The position numbers and the translations under genes were made by a program. Positions 1 to 5,995 of a stretch of DNA of 16,857 nt are shown piece by piece. The stretch's first letter is position 1. Every line of letters begins with the position of its first letter. The notes beneath the pieces are model-generated. The model did no database searches and was not told where the DNA came from. It saw only the letters and a program-made list of their open reading frames with translations. Source of the DNA: DASSFZ01 sp036514635 (GTDB lineage: Bacteria; Chloroflexota; Anaerolineae; Fen-1058); contig DATBWU010000389.1 of assembly GCA_036514635.1 (NCBI GenBank), positions 1 to 16,857 on the forward strand. The letters are read 5' to 3'.

Positions 1-153
1 GAATTTGAGATTCGATGCCGGTATGGAAGTTGAAGCCTTCGCTGAGGCCGTCTTGAATTTCGGCGTAAACGTCGTGGAGATGTGAACTTCGCCCAGCAGA
101 CTGCGAAGCACGTCCAGGCGGCTAATGACGGCGAAGTTGGAGATGACGCTCAT
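1..153 (-). pseudogene. PIN-domain toxin (DUF3368-like), frameshifted and cut by window edge
   Basis: From the ATG at 153 the minus strand reads MSVISNFAVISRLDVLRSLL followed by GEVHIS, the beta1-alpha1 start of a PIN-domain ribonuclease. The frame is then lost near position 75. The next frame continues VYAEIQDGLSEGF and so on to the window edge, which is the expected continuation of the same family. The ATG overlaps the stop of the upstream UPF0175-like antitoxin (ATGA), the usual coupling of these pairs. The family cleaves RNA using a cluster of acidic residues; this copy should be inactive unless the shift is a sequencing error. The call rests on recognising the family pattern, and the C-terminal part is outside the window. 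Confidence 0.6.
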
Positions 154-626
154 CGAAGTTTTCGGTCGGCCGGGATGCGCCGCATATCGGCGATTTCCTG
201 CCGGGCCTCAGTGTCGTCGGCGGGACCGAGGCGAAGCTGGACCCCGCGTTGGACGAGCAGCGCCTTCATCTGATCGAAGCTCATGCCCGCCAGGTGAGCG
301 GCCTTGGCCACCGAAATATCTTCGGTCTGGTAACGATAAATGGCAAGCTCGACGCGTAGCTGGGGTGCGCGTCAAAGTTTTGCGTCGGTTTCGTTCCGGC
401 GACTGCAAGTCGCAACAATAACCACGCGAAGCCGACCGCCGCCGGCTGGCAATCAGTCCACGCAGGTGGACTTTGCGCGGTTCGTAGGCGCGAATTCCAT
501 TCGCCCGCCCGCTGGCTGGCGCGCAAAAACGTGACGCGCACCCGCGTAGCTGCGGCTTTTCCACCAGCAGCAAGCGCCGCACGTCCTGGATCACCGCATT
601 CTTATCGCTGATGCGTTGGGCACGTG
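150..626 (-). pseudogene. UPF0175-like antitoxin, interrupted by a MITE
   Basis: On the minus strand, positions 365 to 150 encode VELAIYRYQTEDISVAKAAH and then LAGMSFDQMKALLVQRG, the helix-turn-helix core typical of UPF0175 antitoxins. The frame hits a stop just upstream at the edge of the MITE at 363-543. Removing the MITE and one copy of its target duplication restores one frame: VEKPQ-LRVELAIYRY. Its extension upstream runs through ISDKNAVIQDVRRLL (about 544-610). A 22-nt tandem duplication (605-648) then shifts the frame again, so the true 5' end is unresolved; 626 is my estimate. UPF0175 proteins repress and neutralise the PIN toxin that follows them, and that toxin is also broken here. 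No second copy of the pair is visible. Confidence 0.6.
363..543. mobile_element. MITE-like palindromic repeat, 181 bp, 9-bp target duplication
   Basis: The ends are near-perfect inverted repeats: GGGTGCGCGTCAAAGTTTTG at the left against GGGTGCGCGTCACGTTTTTG read in from the right. The element is flanked by the direct 9-bp duplication GCGTAGCTG at 354-362 and 544-552. The interior holds smaller palindromes (GCGACTGCAAGTCGC near 402; AGTCCACGCAGGTGGACT near 455; GCGCGAATTCCATTCGC near 489) and no coding frame. It resembles the small GCGAATTCGC / AGTCC-GGACT repeats scattered through Chloroflexota and cyanobacterial genomes (recalled, not searched). It must be mobilised by a transposase in trans. 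It disrupts the UPF0175-like gene. Confidence 0.8.
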
Positions 627-648
627 TCGCTGATGCGTTGAGCACGTG
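605..648. repeat. 22-bp tandem duplication
   Basis: TCGCTGATGCGTTGGGCACG plus TG is repeated twice head to tail with a single mismatch. The unit length is not a multiple of three, so within the decayed antitoxin 5' region it shifts the frame. It looks like a slippage product rather than a regulatory array. Confidence 0.8.
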
Positions 649-819
649 CGAACTGTATCTGGTTAGAGAGCTCTCGTAGGATTGGGTCAGCTGCGAAAAA
701 AGCACAAGCATTGGCACATGAAGGCTGACCAAAGTTCAGAGCGTCTGTGAAAGACAATGTGAAAGCAGCAGTCGATTTGTGGTAAACTGGGAGTACAGTA
801 GAATCGAGGAGGAAATATC

Positions 820-1191
820 ATGCCTACTCAAGTACCGATAGACGCCAAGCTCGCCGAATCGCTGCAGCAAGTCGCTGCTGAACGCGGGAAGACGCTTGAA
901 GCTGTGATGAATGATCTCGTGCAGAATTACCTGCGCGAAGAACGTCATGCGCAACTCGTGGCCGAGATGGATCGCTTCCGTGCCAAACACAGTGAGCTGT
1001 TGAACAAGTTTAAAGGTGAATACATCGGCATGCACAACGGCGAGGTGCTCGATCATGATGTTGAGGGCGGTGCATTGCATAAACGACTGCGCCAACAGCA
1101 TGGCCGCCTGCCGATTCTCATTGTGCAAGTCACCGAGTCGCCGGAGCAACAATTCACCGTGCGCAATCCGAAGCTGGAGACGGCCGAATGA
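820..1191 (+). CDS. Ribbon-helix-helix-like protein with DUF5678-like C-terminus
   Basis: A 123-residue soluble protein. Residues 4-40 (IDAKLAESLQQVAAERGKTL and following) look like a ribbon-helix-helix strand plus two helices. Residues 41-66 are charged and helical. Residues 67-105 (EYIGMHNGEVLDHD, then ILIVQV) match the pattern of DUF5678, small domains of unknown role often found beside retropepsin-like proteins. The start is fixed by GAGGAGG eight bases upstream of the ATG. Its stop overlaps the start of the protease gene (ATGA), so the two are translationally coupled. An antitoxin-like or adaptor role for the protease is inference. No frame damage is visible, unlike the neighbouring toxin-antitoxin genes. 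Confidence 0.7.
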   Translation: MPTQVPIDAKLAESLQQVAAERGKTLEAVMNDLVQNYLREERHAQLVAEMDRFRAKHSELLNKFKGEYIGMHNGEVLDHDVEGGALHKRLRQQHGRLPILIVQVTESPEQQFTVRNPKLETAE

Positions 1192-1607
1192 GAGAGCCCT
1201 ATAGCCGCAATGTGCGGCCTGCGATGCCTGCGCTGCGCGTGAAGCTTTATTCGCCCGACACCGACCGTACTACCGAATCGTTGCTTGCGTTAGTGGACAC
1301 AGGGGCTGATGCAACCATTGTGCCAGTCCGCGAATTGCTTGAAATCGGCGCTGAAGAGACTGCACCGGGTTGGCTGCGCGGGATCACCGGCGAGCGCATA
1401 CCAGTCGCATTGTATTTCATCGACATTCATCTCGCTCACATGACAATGCCGGGCGTGCGTGTGATCGCGAGTGCAACGGAGGGGTTCACTTTGTTGGGCC
1501 GAGACGTTCTCAACAAACTGCCGCTCTTGCTCGACGGCCCGCAACAGCAGGCCGAAGCCCTTAACGATGCCACAGTCAATCGCTTACGTTCGCAACGCGA
1601 CGAATAA
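1188..1607 (+). CDS. Retropepsin-like aspartic protease
   Basis: A 139-residue protein with the retroviral-type aspartic protease signature LVDTGADATIVP (catalytic Asp37, Thr38, Gly39). A hydrophobic flap region lies near 62-75 and the conserved TLLGRDVLNKLPLLLDG segment at 101-117. Such single-domain enzymes act as dimers, each monomer giving one Asp. There is no signal peptide or membrane helix, so it should be cytoplasmic. It overlaps the preceding DUF5678-like gene by four bases, a pairing common in cyanobacteria and Chloroflexota (established association, function unknown). Substrates are unknown. Length and motifs appear complete. Confidence 0.8.
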   Translation: MREPYSRNVRPAMPALRVKLYSPDTDRTTESLLALVDTGADATIVPVRELLEIGAEETAPGWLRGITGERIPVALYFIDIHLAHMTMPGVRVIASATEGFTLLGRDVLNKLPLLLDGPQQQAEALNDATVNRLRSQRDE

Positions 1608-1792
1608 TCGTTATCAGAGCATGAAACGGCAATCTCAACTTTCCAACACTTGAATTCTGATCCAACTTGGTGTAGAATGTTGGTCAGAGAATCACTGTAC
1701 TCTCATTGACTGGCACTTGGGAGGACGACTCAGGGGCTCTGTCTAAGGCTGAATCGAATTACCTGTCGAAACTTGGTCGTAATTGCCACTAA
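1608..1792. other. Intergenic stretch, nothing recognised
   Basis: Between the protease stop and the tRNA-like sequence I see no coding frame with a ribosome binding site and no convincing stem-loop. A weak ORF starting near 1471 extends across the protease stop but is an out-of-frame shadow. Confidence 0.4.
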
Positions 1793-1824
1793 CGCGACTG
1801 AGGGGACAAAAGCACTGTGGTTGA

Positions 1825-1870
1825 GTCCTGCAAAACCCTCATGCGCGGGTTCAAGTCCCGCCGTCGCCTC
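1825..1870 (+). repeat. tRNA-Cys-like 3' half, copy 1 (candidate att site)
   Basis: The sequence holds an anticodon-loop-like CTGCAAA (GCA, Cys), a 5-nt variable region, a perfect T-arm (GCGGG/CCCGC around TTCAAGT), acceptor strand CGTCGCC and U73, the discriminator of tRNA-Cys. The 5' half is poor. GCGAC at 1794-1798 could pair with part of the acceptor, but the anticodon stem does not form, so this is probably not a working tRNA. It shares GTCCTGCAAAACCCTCA and CGTCGCCTC with the copy at 16669-16714. A strong terminator follows, and an integrase remnant begins about 200 bases downstream in the orientation expected for a tRNA-integrated element. Most likely attL or an older att remnant. Confidence 0.5.
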
Positions 1871-1897
1871 TGTGACAAGAAACGTACCGAAAAGCGG

Positions 1898-1938
1898 CGA
1901 AGGGTCTGTGCCAAAAGCACGGACCCTTCGCTGTTTTT
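1898..1938 (+). terminator. Rho-independent terminator after tRNA-like repeat
   Basis: A 14-bp stem, CGAAGGGTCTGTGC / GCACGGACCCTTCG with one G-T pair, loop CAAAA, followed by CTGTTTTTGG. It is placed as a tRNA gene terminator would be. Confidence 0.75.
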
Positions 1939-2010
1939 GGCACTCCCGTCCAAGGTGCTGAAGAACCTTGGACGGCAAAGGTACTAAGGGTCTGCCGTCC
2001 TGTGCCCGAA

Positions 2011-2050
2011 CCAGTCAATAGCAGGCAATGCTGGTCAATACCGGACAATA
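2011..2050. repeat. Four tandem 10-bp repeats upstream of the integrase
   Basis: Consecutive units are CCAGTCAATA, GCAGGCAATG, CTGGTCAATA and CCGGACAATA, with core RGNCAAT and an exact 10-bp period, so each core lies on the same DNA face. They sit 26 bp before the integrase start. They may be arm-type integrase or excisionase sites, or an operator; that is inference. Confidence 0.6.
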
Positions 2051-2075
2051 GATTTCTCACAGGAGGCAACCTACA

Positions 2076-2704
2076 ATGGCACATAATCCGAAGACTCGTA
2101 CCGAGAAGGAAATGTCTACAACCACTCTCAACATGCTTATTGATTACTACCTCGGCAGTATGCAGCGGCGCGGCTGCACGCCGGACTCGGTGACCAGCTG
2201 CCAGCGCGCGCTGAAGCGCTTCCATCGAATGGTGCGCGACAGTACGCGCTCATGATGCTGATGCTGGACACGGGCTTGCGCATCAGTGAGGTCGCGACAG
2301 CGCGGATTCCCGACTTGAACCTGGAGCGGCGACAGCTTAAAGTGTTCGGCAAGGGTCAGAAGGAGCGCATCGTGCCGTTCGGCCAGCGCTGCGCGCAGGC
2401 GTTGATGCGCTATATCCACATGTACCGCGCGAAGCCGCGCCGAGACGAGTTCGATCAGGTTTTCCTGGCGCCGGATGGTGAACCGATGACTCGCAATAGC
2501 CTGGAGCACGTGGTTCGGCGGCTTCGGGATGCCAGCGGTATCACCCGCCTACACGCCCATCTCTTGAGGCATACCTTCGCCGTCAACTTCCTGGTGAGCG
2601 AAGGCGACCTGCGGGCACTCCAGCTCATCCTTGGCCATGAGAGCCTGGTGGTCACTCAACGTTACCTGCATCTCTCGCAGCAGCTGGTGCAGGTCCTCTT
2701 ATGA
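2076..2704 (+). pseudogene. Tyrosine recombinase (XerC/D-like integrase), internal deletion
   Basis: The 5' part, ATG 2076 with AGGAGG nine bases upstream, encodes an alpha-helical core-binding start (NMLIDYYLGSMQRRGCTPDS and QRALKRF). It runs into a stop at 2253-2255. The catalytic domain lies in another frame from about 2234 to 2704 and is complete. Counting from the ATG at 2252 it has Arg10 (TGLRISE), the GKGQKER lysine near 37, His103-x-x-Arg106 (HLLRHTF), His129 (LGHES) and Tyr138 (TQRYLHL). Roughly half of a usual 300-residue enzyme's N-terminal domain is missing at the junction, consistent with an internal out-of-frame deletion. These enzymes integrate elements into tRNA genes, and a tRNA-like repeat lies just upstream. 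It should not be able to act now. Confidence 0.85.
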
Positions 2705-2803
2705 AGACAACTCGCCGATGGATAAGCTGGCGCTGAATTCGGAGCGTCGATTTGGATCGCGGAAGCCGAAGCGCGCATCGTAGATGGGCTTGTGGAACAA
2801 CAT
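2699..2803 (-). CDS. Small ORF of 34 residues, unknown
   Basis: ATG at 2803 is preceded by AAGGAGG at the ideal 7-base spacing. The product begins MLFHKPIYDARFGFRDPNRR and ends SIGELSS, with no hydrophobic segment. Its 3' end overlaps the integrase pseudogene by six bases, convergent. It may be the 5' stub of a longer gene cut by whatever brought the integrase fragment, or a true small protein. It is divergent from the HTH/Fic-like gene and could share control by the palindrome at 2845-2868. I do not recognise it. Confidence 0.35.
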   Translation of the reverse strand: MLFHKPIYDARFGFRDPNRRSEFSASLSIGELSS

Positions 2804-2839
2804 GGTCATGCCTCCTTCTGACACCACGGCCAGGCGGAA

Positions 2840-2868
2840 TTGACAATATACAATAATATGTGTATATT
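2840..2868 (+). promoter_or_regulatory. Consensus sigma-70 promoter with overlapping palindromic operator
   Basis: TTGACA at 2840-2845, a 17-base spacer and TATATT at 2863-2868. The perfect inverted repeat AATATACA - 8 bp - TGTATATT (2845-2852 and 2861-2868) fills the spacer and the -10 box. A repressor bound there would block polymerase. The HTH protein encoded downstream (from 2897) is the obvious candidate, giving autoregulation (inference). Confidence 0.7.
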
Positions 2869-2896
2869 TGGTTCAGTCCTGCTCAGGAGGTGTGCT

Positions 2897-3373
2897 GTGC
2901 TGAAGACACAAATGCTCAGCGAAGTCGTTACGCTCGGCGAGGCGGTCGAGCTCGCCAGACAACTCGGTCATCCGCTGGATCGCGCCAACCTGTCGCGCTA
3001 TGCCCAATCGGGGCGGCTGGCGGCGCGCAAGAGCAAGGGGACCTGGTTGACGATGCGCGGGGCGGTGCGGGATTTGGTGGTTTCGCTGGAGGCCGAGTCG
3101 CGCGGACGGCCTCGACCGATCAAGATCAAGAAGCTGGCGGTTACTTACAGCCGTACGCCGGTGTTGGCCGCGTCGCTGAAGCGCATTCAGGACACCCGCG
3201 AGGCGCTGCGTCGCCAAAGGTTCTCCCCGGAACGTGAAGCGCAATTGTGGGATGAGCTCACAACCCGGGCTGTCTATCATACCAATCATCTTGAAGGCAA
3301 TCCCTTGACCTTCGAAGAAGCGCGGGCCGTCATCGAGGCTCAACGGCAGGCAGAGAAGGATCAACAGGAGTGA
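2897..3373 (+). CDS. HTH protein ending in a Fic-type N-terminal motif (truncated Fic or antitoxin-like)
   Basis: I chose the GTG at 2897 because AGGAGG (2885-2890) lies six bases before it and the promoter at 2840-2868 excludes the upstream TTG. The 158-residue product starts with a helix-rich segment (residues 8-65, TLGEAVELARQLGH...RANLSRYAQSGRL) like a MerR/XRE-type DNA-binding fold. A basic linker follows (GRPRPIKIKK). It ends with SPEREAQLWDELTTRAVYHT then NHLEGNPLTFEEARAVIE. The last part is the N-terminal signature of Fic AMP-transferases, including the inhibitory motif [S/T]xxxE[G/N] (TNHLEG). No HPFxxGNGR catalytic motif follows, so it lacks Fic activity. It is either a truncated Fic gene or a stand-alone inhibitor. 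Confidence 0.6.
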   Translation: MLKTQMLSEVVTLGEAVELARQLGHPLDRANLSRYAQSGRLAARKSKGTWLTMRGAVRDLVVSLEAESRGRPRPIKIKKLAVTYSRTPVLAASLKRIQDTREALRRQRFSPEREAQLWDELTTRAVYHTNHLEGNPLTFEEARAVIEAQRQAEKDQQE

Positions 3374-3439
3374 GCCATGCTCGCCATGAGCAGGAGATAC
3401 GGAATGGCCTGGAGGTGATGCGCCGGAATGAGCGCTTTG

Positions 3440-3869
3440 TCAGTTCATCCGTGTCAGGCGCACGAAAGCGTCTTTGGGGGTTACAATCTCAGCCTGGACA
3501 TACTTCGCCAGTTCCGGTTTACCCAAGAGGTGTTTCCTAGTCCAACGTCACGAGGAAGTCGATCTTGGCTTTCCTGGCGGCGGCAACAATAGGGGCGTCC
3601 TTCAAGGCAGTGTATTGGGTCGCGGCAACGACTTCCCGTCTGGTTGGTCGAACGAGTTCAAATGGAACGTTATTCAGAATGTAGTCCAGCAGAGCGAGAT
3701 ATTCAGGCGCGCTTTCGGCGAGGTTGCGCCGGGTCTCCGTCAGCACGAGTGCGCTGATAACGGCGGTGAGTTCCCTTCGAATAGCCATACCGATGAGGTC
3801 GTAGGCATGGCCGCGAGTCGAATAAGCTGCTGAGAAGAGAACGCTGGAGTCGAAGAAGAGCCGACTCAT
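3440..3869 (-). pseudogene. PIN-domain toxin (VapC-like) with a late frameshift
   Basis: The ORF from ATG 3869 gives 110 residues with all four PIN acidic positions: Asp7 (FFDSS), Glu45 (TETRR), Asp91 (KDAPIVAAA) and Asp110 (LVTLD). It then stops at 3537-3539. Deleting one base from GACTAGGAAA restores DRK and the usual C-terminus, KHLLGKPELAKYVQAEIVTP then KDAFVRLTRMN, to a stop at 3440-3442. The gene is therefore a PIN ribonuclease of about 143 residues with a one-base insertion, or a sequencing error. Its ATG overlaps the stop of the AbrB-type antitoxin gene (ATGA). Loss of the last strand and helix probably inactivates the toxin, though all catalytic residues precede the stop. Confidence 0.75.
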
Positions 3870-4153
3870 TTGGCCAGCGCGTCCCGCAAGTTATACTCTT
3901 CCTCAACGAGTTGGCCTCGAATCTCACGGCCACGATCGATCAATTCCTCAAGGGCGAGTCCTTTTTCCTTGAGCGCTCGACCGATTTCATTCAACGCCGC
4001 ACCGACAACCACTTCGGCAGGCTGGATGAGCACGCCTTGCTGGGTCTCAATGAACGTTACCAGGTCTCCCTTCCTCAACTTGAGTCTCTTACGAATCTCA
4101 AGCGGTATGGTCACCTGGCCTTTTTCCTGCACACGAACGGTTGTGGCCGACAT
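3866..4153 (-). CDS. AbrB/SpoVT-family antitoxin (VapB-like)
   Basis: A 95-residue protein whose residues 3-48 (VRVQEKGQVTIPLEIRKRLK then KGDLVTFIETQQGVLIQP) form a textbook swapped-hairpin AbrB DNA-binding domain. The C-terminal helical tail (residues 49-95, rich in Glu, Lys and Arg) would wrap the partner toxin. AAGGGG about five bases before the ATG supports the start. It overlaps the PIN toxin gene by four bases, the standard order of AbrB-PIN modules, and such antitoxins usually repress their own operon. The antitoxin is intact while the toxin is frameshifted, a common decay state. Confidence 0.9.
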   Translation of the reverse strand: MSATTVRVQEKGQVTIPLEIRKRLKLRKGDLVTFIETQQGVLIQPAEVVVGAALNEIGRALKEKGLALEELIDRGREIRGQLVEEEYNLRDALAK

Positions 4154-4308
4154 TGTAAGCCCCTTGAGTCATACTGTCATACTGACGCAGTGAAGTCTAA
4201 CATCCCCGGTTGGGCCTGTCAAGCGCACAGGCAGGGCAATCGCATCTAAATTGCAAGTGGCGTTTTCACGCCGGTTTTCGTGCCCCTTCGCTACTGTGCA
4301 GCGAGTCT

Positions 4309-5603
4309 CAGTAGATCCAAATTTCAAAGTCGAGGTATGGCGGGAGCTTCGATTTCTCGAACGCAGCCATAGAGTTGCTCCAACGCGCGAACGATGAACT
4401 TGGCGAGTCGGGTCAGTTGCAGGCGTTTGGTATCCAACCTGCGGCGGCCACGCCGTGGCACTTGCGTGAAGAGCCAACGCAGATGAATCCACACGTTCAG
4501 CAGGATGAAACTCAGCGCCAGCAGCACGAAGCGGTAAGCCGGGTTGTTGGAGGCGGTCCAGCCGCGCACTTGGCCCGCGCAGCGGTAACTGCTCTCGAGG
4601 CCAACGCGTCGGCGATACAACCGCCGGGCTTGGCGCGGTGACAGGTCGAGATGAATCAGGATGAAGATCAGCCAGTCGGCGCGACGTTTCATGCGTTTCG
4701 TTCGTTTCGCCGTAGTAAACACCCGGCAGACGGCCAACTCCGCCGTGAACGGTTGACCCTGCGCATCGATGAAGGTGTAGGTCGTCCGATAACTCTTGTG
4801 GCCACGACACAAGGCGCGTGTGCCGCCGGTCTTGCCGCGAAGGGTGCAGGCGATCAGTGCGGGTTGTTCGTGGCGGGTCAGGTAGTCCAACACCGACACG
4901 CCGCCGAAACCCTTGTCCAAGTACAGGCAGGCGACGCGAATCCCCAGTGTTTTCAAGCGTTTCAGCAGGTCGTCCACCACGCTGACGATGGTATCGCCCG
5001 GCAGGACAAAGCGCAGCGCCAGCGTGACACGCAAGCCGTGGCGCATCACATACGCCGTGGCGATGCGATAGAAGCGGGGGGTGCCATCGTGGGCCCGTCC
5101 CCGCACCCACAACCCTTCGCCCTGCGGCGTCTTGCCGTAGTACGGGCGGTCCTGGAAGTCAATCGCCACCTCTGGCGGCTGTCGCCATACCCGACGCGGA
5201 ATCTCGTCGGCCAGCGCGGCATTCAGGTCCTCGGCCAAGTCGGGCAGGTCTTCCACACACAACTGCTCATGCAGATAGCCGCGAAGGGTCTCGGCGTCCG
5301 GGCTGCCCGCCAAGTCCGCACATACCGACTCGACGGTCCCCCGCCCGGCCGCTACTCCCAGCAACACGTTGAACAGATCGTCGGTGGTACAGCGATACCC
5401 GGCGGCGTGCAGAGGCAGATGCGCCTGCAGCGTTTCGCGGGTGTACTGCAACACTTCCCGATCATTCAGTTTCAGCGTATCATTCGACATGGGCTTGCCC
5501 TCCGAAGATTGTTGGCGCGTACCTCCAATCTTACAGGATTTGGGCGAGCCCGTCTGTTTTTCGCACCGTCCGGCAGTGGGCGAGTGCAAAATTGGATCTA
5601 CTG
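4309..5603 (-). mobile_element. ISH3-like insertion sequence, 1295 bp
   Basis: The element has inverted ends CAGTAGATCCAAATTT (left, 4309) and CAGTAGATCCAATTTT (right, read inward from 5603). It is flanked by the 5-bp direct duplication AGTCT at 4304-4308 and 5604-5608. It carries a single full-length transposase gene on the minus strand. Size, end structure and duplication length agree with the ISH3 group of DDE elements. Intact ends and an open transposase suggest a recent, possibly still active, insertion. Confidence 0.85.
4324..5490 (-). CDS. ISH3/IS4-type DDE transposase
   Basis: A 388-residue protein starting at ATG 5490, chosen because GGAGGG lies seven bases upstream; the open frame extends further but only into the IS end and flanking DNA. 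Features are a helical N-terminus (DREVLQYTRETL...), the first catalytic Asp in VAIDFQDRPYYGK, the second in CLYLDKGFGG, and the C-terminal Glu in YRRRVGLESSYR with the Y-(2)-R-(3)-E-like signature of IS4-group transposases. It has a strongly basic tail. It catalyses cut-and-paste transposition of its own element. The gene fills almost the whole IS and is uninterrupted. Confidence 0.88.
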   Translation of the reverse strand: MSNDTLKLNDREVLQYTRETLQAHLPLHAAGYRCTTDDLFNVLLGVAAGRGTVESVCADLAGSPDAETLRGYLHEQLCVEDLPDLAEDLNAALADEIPRRVWRQPPEVAIDFQDRPYYGKTPQGEGLWVRGRAHDGTPRFYRIATAYVMRHGLRVTLALRFVLPGDTIVSVVDDLLKRLKTLGIRVACLYLDKGFGGVSVLDYLTRHEQPALIACTLRGKTGGTRALCRGHKSYRTTYTFIDAQGQPFTAELAVCRVFTTAKRTKRMKRRADWLIFILIHLDLSPRQARRLYRRRVGLESSYRCAGQVRGWTASNNPAYRFVLLALSFILLNVWIHLRWLFTQVPRRGRRRLDTKRLQLTRLAKFIVRALEQLYGCVREIEAPAIPRL

Positions 5604-5995
5604 AGTCTAGCTGGATACCTTCCTGTTCGGGCACCCATCGTTCGTAGAACACGAAGTCAGGCGACTGATCACCGCTGTTGACAATGGGCGTGGGCAGGTT
5701 GACGCCAATACAGTCGCGCTCTCCGACGGATAGAATCTGTCCATCAGGCGGTCCAAAGTTGAGAGGACCGCCGATCTCATACAATTGGCATCCTTGCTGC
5801 GCTCCAGCTGATGGAACTTCTAGCCGAACTGACTTAAACTTTTGGCTCTCTGGGAGTTGCCGTGGCGAACTGCTGTTCGTCGTCGCCTATGTGCATCACT
5901 GGGCGAGCGACCCGCCGTATGTGCCTACACAGGCGCTCTGTCAGGCCTGTGATCACGGCAGTTCCCAATGAGCCTGGAATATAATGCAAATCGAC

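Larger units (their letters stand above)
4266..5886 (-). pseudogene. Fragment of a secreted/surface protein gene split by the IS
   Basis: On the minus strand 5886-5609 is open and encodes YEIGGPLNFGPPDGQILSVG followed by GVNLPTPIVNSGDQSPDFVF and YERWVPEQEGIQLDS. This recalls a beta-rich domain of bacterial secreted proteins with the pattern LGPPDG...PI.NG.GPDFV.YE (recalled, not searched). Taking out the IS and one target duplication continues the frame as SLHSSEGARKPA to a stop at 4266. There is no start codon with a ribosome binding site, and an in-frame stop lies at 5887-5889, so both ends are already lost. The interval given contains the IS at 4309-5603. Confidence 0.4.

Noticed and set aside
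208..732. 174-codon open frame on the minus strand
   Set aside because: It mixes the reading frame of the decayed antitoxin 5' part with the MITE and an out-of-frame remainder; only the segment at 544-610 belongs to a real gene.
1793..1869. Functional tRNA-Cys gene at copy 1
   Set aside because: The T-arm and acceptor 3' strand are fine, but the acceptor has mismatches and the anticodon stem (GAGTC vs ACCCT) does not pair.
4651..5604. 317-codon open frame antisense to the transposase
   Set aside because: Shadow frame of a GC-rich gene; no ribosome binding site, no family-like sequence, and it runs through the IS end.
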